This document shows positions 61,588-64,000 of a stretch of DNA of 64,000 nt, in pieces. The notes below the pieces were generated by a model. It saw only the letters and a list, made by a program, of their open reading frames with translations, had not been told where the DNA came from and searched no databases. The DNA is from Geojedonia sp051814705 (GTDB lineage Bacteria > Bacteroidota > Bacteroidia > Flavobacteriales > Flavobacteriaceae). The DNA lies in contig JBPWQW010000001.1 in the NCBI GenBank assembly GCA_051814705.1, positions 1,550,001 through 1,614,000 of the forward strand. Reading direction: 5' to 3'. The position numbers were made by a program, and so were the translations under genes. Position 1 is the stretch's first letter. The number at the start of each line of letters is the position of its first letter.

Positions 61588-62082
61588 CTACGGATTTAAT
61601 ATTGTTTTTAATTTTGTCTTTATTCGATTCATTTTCACTCTGGCATTAACTTCGGTTATCCCCAATGTATCGCTTATTTCACTGTAATTTTTGTCTTCCA
61701 GATATAAAAATACCAAGGCTTTTTCAATATCATTCAATTGATGCACCGCCTTATAGAGCAATTTCAATTGTTGTTCTTCTGTGTCATCATAAGGAACAGT
61801 TGTTATTTTAAACTGAACAGCGTCAAAATCCTGGGTGTCAATGGTGCGTTTGGATTTTCTATATAATGTTATTGCTGTATTTAAACTGACCCGATACATC
61901 CAGGTACTAAATTTAGAGTCACCCCTAAACTTTGGGTATGCTTTCCACAATTGAATGGTAACTTCTTGAAACAAATCATTGTGAGCATCTTGGTTATTGG
62001 TATATAATCTGCAAACCTTATGTACAATGTTTTGGTGCTTTTCTAGCAATTCCACAAAATTATGTTCAAGTTCTTTATGCAA
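61588..62082 (-). CDS. ECF-type RNA polymerase sigma factor
   Basis: This 164-residue sigma factor has region 2 (about 18-85; NNQDAHNDLFQEVTIQLWKA and KFSTWMYRVSLNTAI) and region 4 (about 112-160; LVFLYLEDKNYSEISDTLGI then TEVNARVKMNRIKTKLK). It is upstream of a membrane protein gene (4 bp) that may be its anti-sigma factor. Its target genes are not visible. The YhhN-type gene lies 52 bp upstream on the same strand and could be in the operon. Confidence 0.93.
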   Translation of the reverse strand: MHKELEHNFVELLEKHQNIVHKVCRLYTNNQDAHNDLFQEVTIQLWKAYPKFRGDSKFSTWMYRVSLNTAITLYRKSKRTIDTQDFDAVQFKITTVPYDDTEEQQLKLLYKAVHQLNDIEKALVFLYLEDKNYSEISDTLGITEVNARVKMNRIKTKLKTILNP

Positions 62083-62134
62083 ATCTTAGTAGTTAGTTGT
62101 TTATAAGTAGCTTTCTGTTTTAAATTGTTACATA

Positions 62135-62809
62135 TTAGTCTTTAAGTTTTAAAATTCCTAAAACAATAAAAAACTGTGCCAAAGCATAAGTCACCATAAT
62201 CCCAATATTGGCAAATGGGAAAGGTTTGTAAAACATATTCAGGGACAGTAAGCTATCGGAAATCATAAATAATAAAGCCCCCAGAAATACCAGTACATAA
62301 CTATGATGGGTTACACGACCTTTTCTCATAAACGCAGTGGTTGTCATGGTTAAAATAACGAGTATATAAACAACGACAGGTATGAGTAGATCTCCCAAAC
62401 CATCTAGTATCAGATAAAATAATCCTGTAGCAAATATTAGCAGCGCAACAATAAAAGGGAAGGGTTGCCGCGATTTATTTCTGTGTTTTAGATACACAAT
62501 TATATAAAAGACATGAGCCATTAAAAAAGCCACTAATCCAAATATAAAATACAATGGATTATGATCATCAAACATTAATAAAATATCTCCAGCCAAAGCA
62601 CAAATCAAAGCTAATGTCGTCACATTTCTGATAGGCTTCTGAAGTGTTTTAGAGCAGCTTAAAAAGTAAAACATCAAGGAAAGGACAATGAGTGGTTTTG
62701 TAACATAATGCCGTGGTGACAAGGTTTCGAAATAACTGAAAACAAGTTCCAAAAGGACAATCAATGTAAAAACGAGTGCAAATTGTTTTTCGGTTTTAGT
62801 AAGCATCAT
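62135..62809 (-). CDS. YhhN/TMEM86-family membrane protein (lysoplasmalogenase-like)
   Basis: This 224-residue protein has about eight hydrophobic helices and the YhhN motifs ALAGDILLMFDD (about 71-82) and LGALLFMISDSLLSLNMFYK (about 175-194). The Asp residues in GD and SDS form the presumed active site of TMEM86-type lysoplasmalogenases, which cleave vinyl-ether lysophospholipids. Bacterial substrates are not established. It is upstream of the sigma factor gene and divergent from the TonB-dependent receptor. Confidence 0.9.
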   Translation of the reverse strand: MMLTKTEKQFALVFTLIVLLELVFSYFETLSPRHYVTKPLIVLSLMFYFLSCSKTLQKPIRNVTTLALICALAGDILLMFDDHNPLYFIFGLVAFLMAHVFYIIVYLKHRNKSRQPFPFIVALLIFATGLFYLILDGLGDLLIPVVVYILVILTMTTTAFMRKGRVTHHSYVLVFLGALLFMISDSLLSLNMFYKPFPFANIGIMVTYALAQFFIVLGILKLKD

Positions 62810-62839
62810 GGTGAGTCCAATATCAATATTCCAAAAATA

Positions 62840-62870
62840 TACAATTCGGTATTGATATGTTACAATTCGG
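62840..62870 (+). promoter_or_regulatory. Two direct repeats of LytTR-type spacing upstream of the TonB receptor
   Basis: The decamer TACAATTCGG occurs at 62840-62849 and again at 62861-62870, exactly 21 bp apart. This is the period and general motif of LytTR response-regulator sites (ACAGTT-like, 12-13 bp spacer). A candidate -7 TATAATTG lies at 62883-62890, so the second repeat would be near -33. Confidence 0.5.
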
Positions 62871-62950
62871 CCAATAAGAATTTATAATTGTGTTTTTCAT
62901 CCAGAGATTTGTCCCATCAATTAAAAATGAACAGCATTTAAAATCACATC

Positions 62951-64000
62951 ATGCAAAAAGTAATAATGTATGTATTCTGTCTTTCAACTTTGATCTCGGT
63001 GGCTCAACAAACCGTTACCGGAAAGGTAACGGATAACAAAGGTCAACCCATAGTTGGAGCCAATGTGTATTTGGAAGGCACTTATGATGGTGACACTACA
63101 GATGAATCAGGATCGTTTTCATTTACAACCGAGGAGACAGGGAACCAAGTCGTAATCATTTCCTATTTATCCTACGAATCCAGTAAAATTACAGGTGATG
63201 TTACCACATTTAAAGCATTGCAAATTAAGCTTCGTGACGATGTGGATACTCTGGATACCGTAGTGATCTCTGCTGGCACTTTTGAAGCCAGCGATAACAG
63301 TAAAGTTTCGGTTTTAAAACCCTTAGATGTGGTCACAACCGCTAGTGCATTGGGCGATTTCGTTGGGGCATTGCAAACGTTACCAGGTACGACAACGGTT
63401 GCCGAAGATGGTAGGCTATTTGTTCGTGGTGGTGATGCCGAAGAGACACAGATTTTTATAGACGGAATTCGGGTGTTTACGCCTTATACGCCCACAACCA
63501 ATAACACGCCAACTCGAGGTCGCTATTCGCCATTTTTGTTTGATGGGATTACCTTTTCAACAGGAGGTTATTCCGCCGAATTTGGTAATGCCTTATCCAG
63601 TGTGTTGCTGTTAAATACCATAGATGAACCCGATCAAAAAAAAACAAATATTGGTATCATGAGCGTAGGGGGGATGTTGGGGCATACTGAAAAATGGAAC
63701 AATACTTCATTAAGTGTGAACGCCTCCTATATTAATTTGGCTCCCTATATTGCTTTATTTCCAGATAGAAACGATTGGAAAAAGCCTTATCGAGCTGCTC
63801 AAGGAGAAGCTGTGTTTAGACAGAAGTTTGAAAGAGGATGGTTAAAATGGTATGCAGCATTTGATAAAACTTCGTTTGAACTGACCCAAGACGACATTAA
63901 CAATCCTGATGGTTATTATGTTGAATTGAACAACGGTAATTTTTATACCAACCTGTCCTATCAAGGACTATTAAATCACAATTGGGCCATAGAAACAGGG
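62951..64000 (+). CDS. TonB-dependent outer-membrane receptor, 5' part (runs off the window)
   Basis: The frame from the ATG at 62951 is open to the window end, giving the first 350 residues. A signal peptide (MQKVIMYVFCLSTLISVAQQ) is followed by a CarboxypepD_reg domain (about 21-108; VTGKVTDNKGQPIVGANVYL) and a plug domain (about 115-220; LGDFVGALQTLPGTTTVAED and IFIDGIRVFTPY). Barrel strands follow from about 230. It lacks the SusC signature, so it is a classical TonB-dependent receptor, substrate unknown. Two direct repeats at 62840 suggest control by a LytTR regulator. Confidence 0.92.
   Translation, partial: MQKVIMYVFCLSTLISVAQQTVTGKVTDNKGQPIVGANVYLEGTYDGDTTDESGSFSFTTEETGNQVVIISYLSYESSKITGDVTTFKALQIKLRDDVDTLDTVVISAGTFEASDNSKVSVLKPLDVVTTASALGDFVGALQTLPGTTTVAEDGRLFVRGGDAEETQIFIDGIRVFTPYTPTTNNTPTRGRYSPFLFDGITFSTGGYSAEFGNALSSVLLLNTIDEPDQKKTNIGIMSVGGMLGHTEKWNNTSLSVNASYINLAPYIALFPDRNDWKKPYRAAQGEAVFRQKFERGWLKWYAAFDKTSFELTQDDINNPDGYYVELNNGNFYTNLSYQGLLNHNWAIETG

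Noticed and set aside
1..64000. tRNA, rRNA, CRISPR array, prophage or insertion sequence
   Set aside because: I found no cloverleaf or rRNA-like stretch, no regularly spaced repeats, and no transposase, integrase or phage structural protein in the window.

Overview
The window is AT-rich and reads as the chromosome of a member of the Bacteroidota, most likely a (marine) Flavobacteriaceae. The reasons are two SusC/SusD pairs, a FecI/FecR-controlled SusC with an STN domain, promoter elements of the Bacteroidota type (TTTG, about 19 bp, TAnnTTTG), few Shine-Dalgarno sequences, and many small flavobacterial families (DUF2024, PspC-PadR, GIN-domain lipoproteins, the Usp-pirin-HPF-Dps block). I see no rRNA, tRNA, CRISPR array, insertion sequence or prophage.

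Layout. 1-8.6 kb: the 3' end of an unrecognised ORF, then a minus-strand stress/stationary-phase block: two tandem universal stress proteins, pirin, a ribosome-hibernation factor, Dps, a DsbA/FrnE-like protein, a cysteine-less ArsC/Spx-like protein and aconitase. 9.0-25.5 kb: the left half of a sialoglycan utilisation locus. It holds a minus-strand operon (GlcNAc/ManNAc epimerase, creatininase-family hydrolase, sialidase, GH20 hexosaminidase, SGNH esterase), a divergent FadR-type GntR regulator, a NanA-like lyase with a YhcH-type protein, a SusC/SusD pair and a GH2 beta-galactosidase. 25.6-29.4 kb: ordinary genes interrupting the locus (glycine-zipper protein, flavin reductase, ECF sigma factor, DoxX-like protein, folE, MarR regulator, DUF2024). 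29.6-37.4 kb: the right half: a second GH20, a kelch mutarotase-SSS symporter fusion, a BadF-type amino-sugar kinase, galK and galT. 37.5-44.2 kb: a separate FecI-FecR-SusC-SusD unit without glycosidases. 44.4-64 kb: thioredoxin reductase, a YceI-porin-YceI cluster, an M2 peptidase, GIN/PspC/PadR envelope genes, OxyR, a PPIase, a NUDIX hydrolase, PlsC, a sigma factor with a membrane partner, YhhN, and the 5' part of a TonB-dependent receptor that runs off the end.

How it works together (inference from families). Sialidase, GH2 galactosidase and two GH20 hexosaminidases would strip Neu5Ac, Gal and GlcNAc in order from a sialylated N-acetyllactosamine-type antenna, with the SGNH enzyme perhaps removing O-acetyl groups. 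SusCD would carry sugars over the outer membrane, and the kelch-SSS fusion would mutarotate sialic acid in the periplasm and import it with sodium. NanA gives ManNAc and pyruvate, the AGE epimerase makes GlcNAc, the BadF-type kinase makes GlcNAc-6-P, and GalK/GalT process galactose. nagA, nagB and galE are not in the window.

The main new observation is a 13-bp palindrome, TATGT-N3-ACATA (one copy with one mismatch). It lies in all four control regions of both halves of the locus, and in three of them at or next to the predicted transcription start. I propose it as the operator of the GntR/FadR regulator encoded at 14997. Other points worth checking are the creatininase-family gene in the sialidase operon, the cysteine-less Spx-like protein next to a FrnE/SpxH-like protein, a MarR regulator with a C-terminal cysteine cluster, LytTR-like direct repeats before the last gene, and a hairpin-capable leader before acnA.
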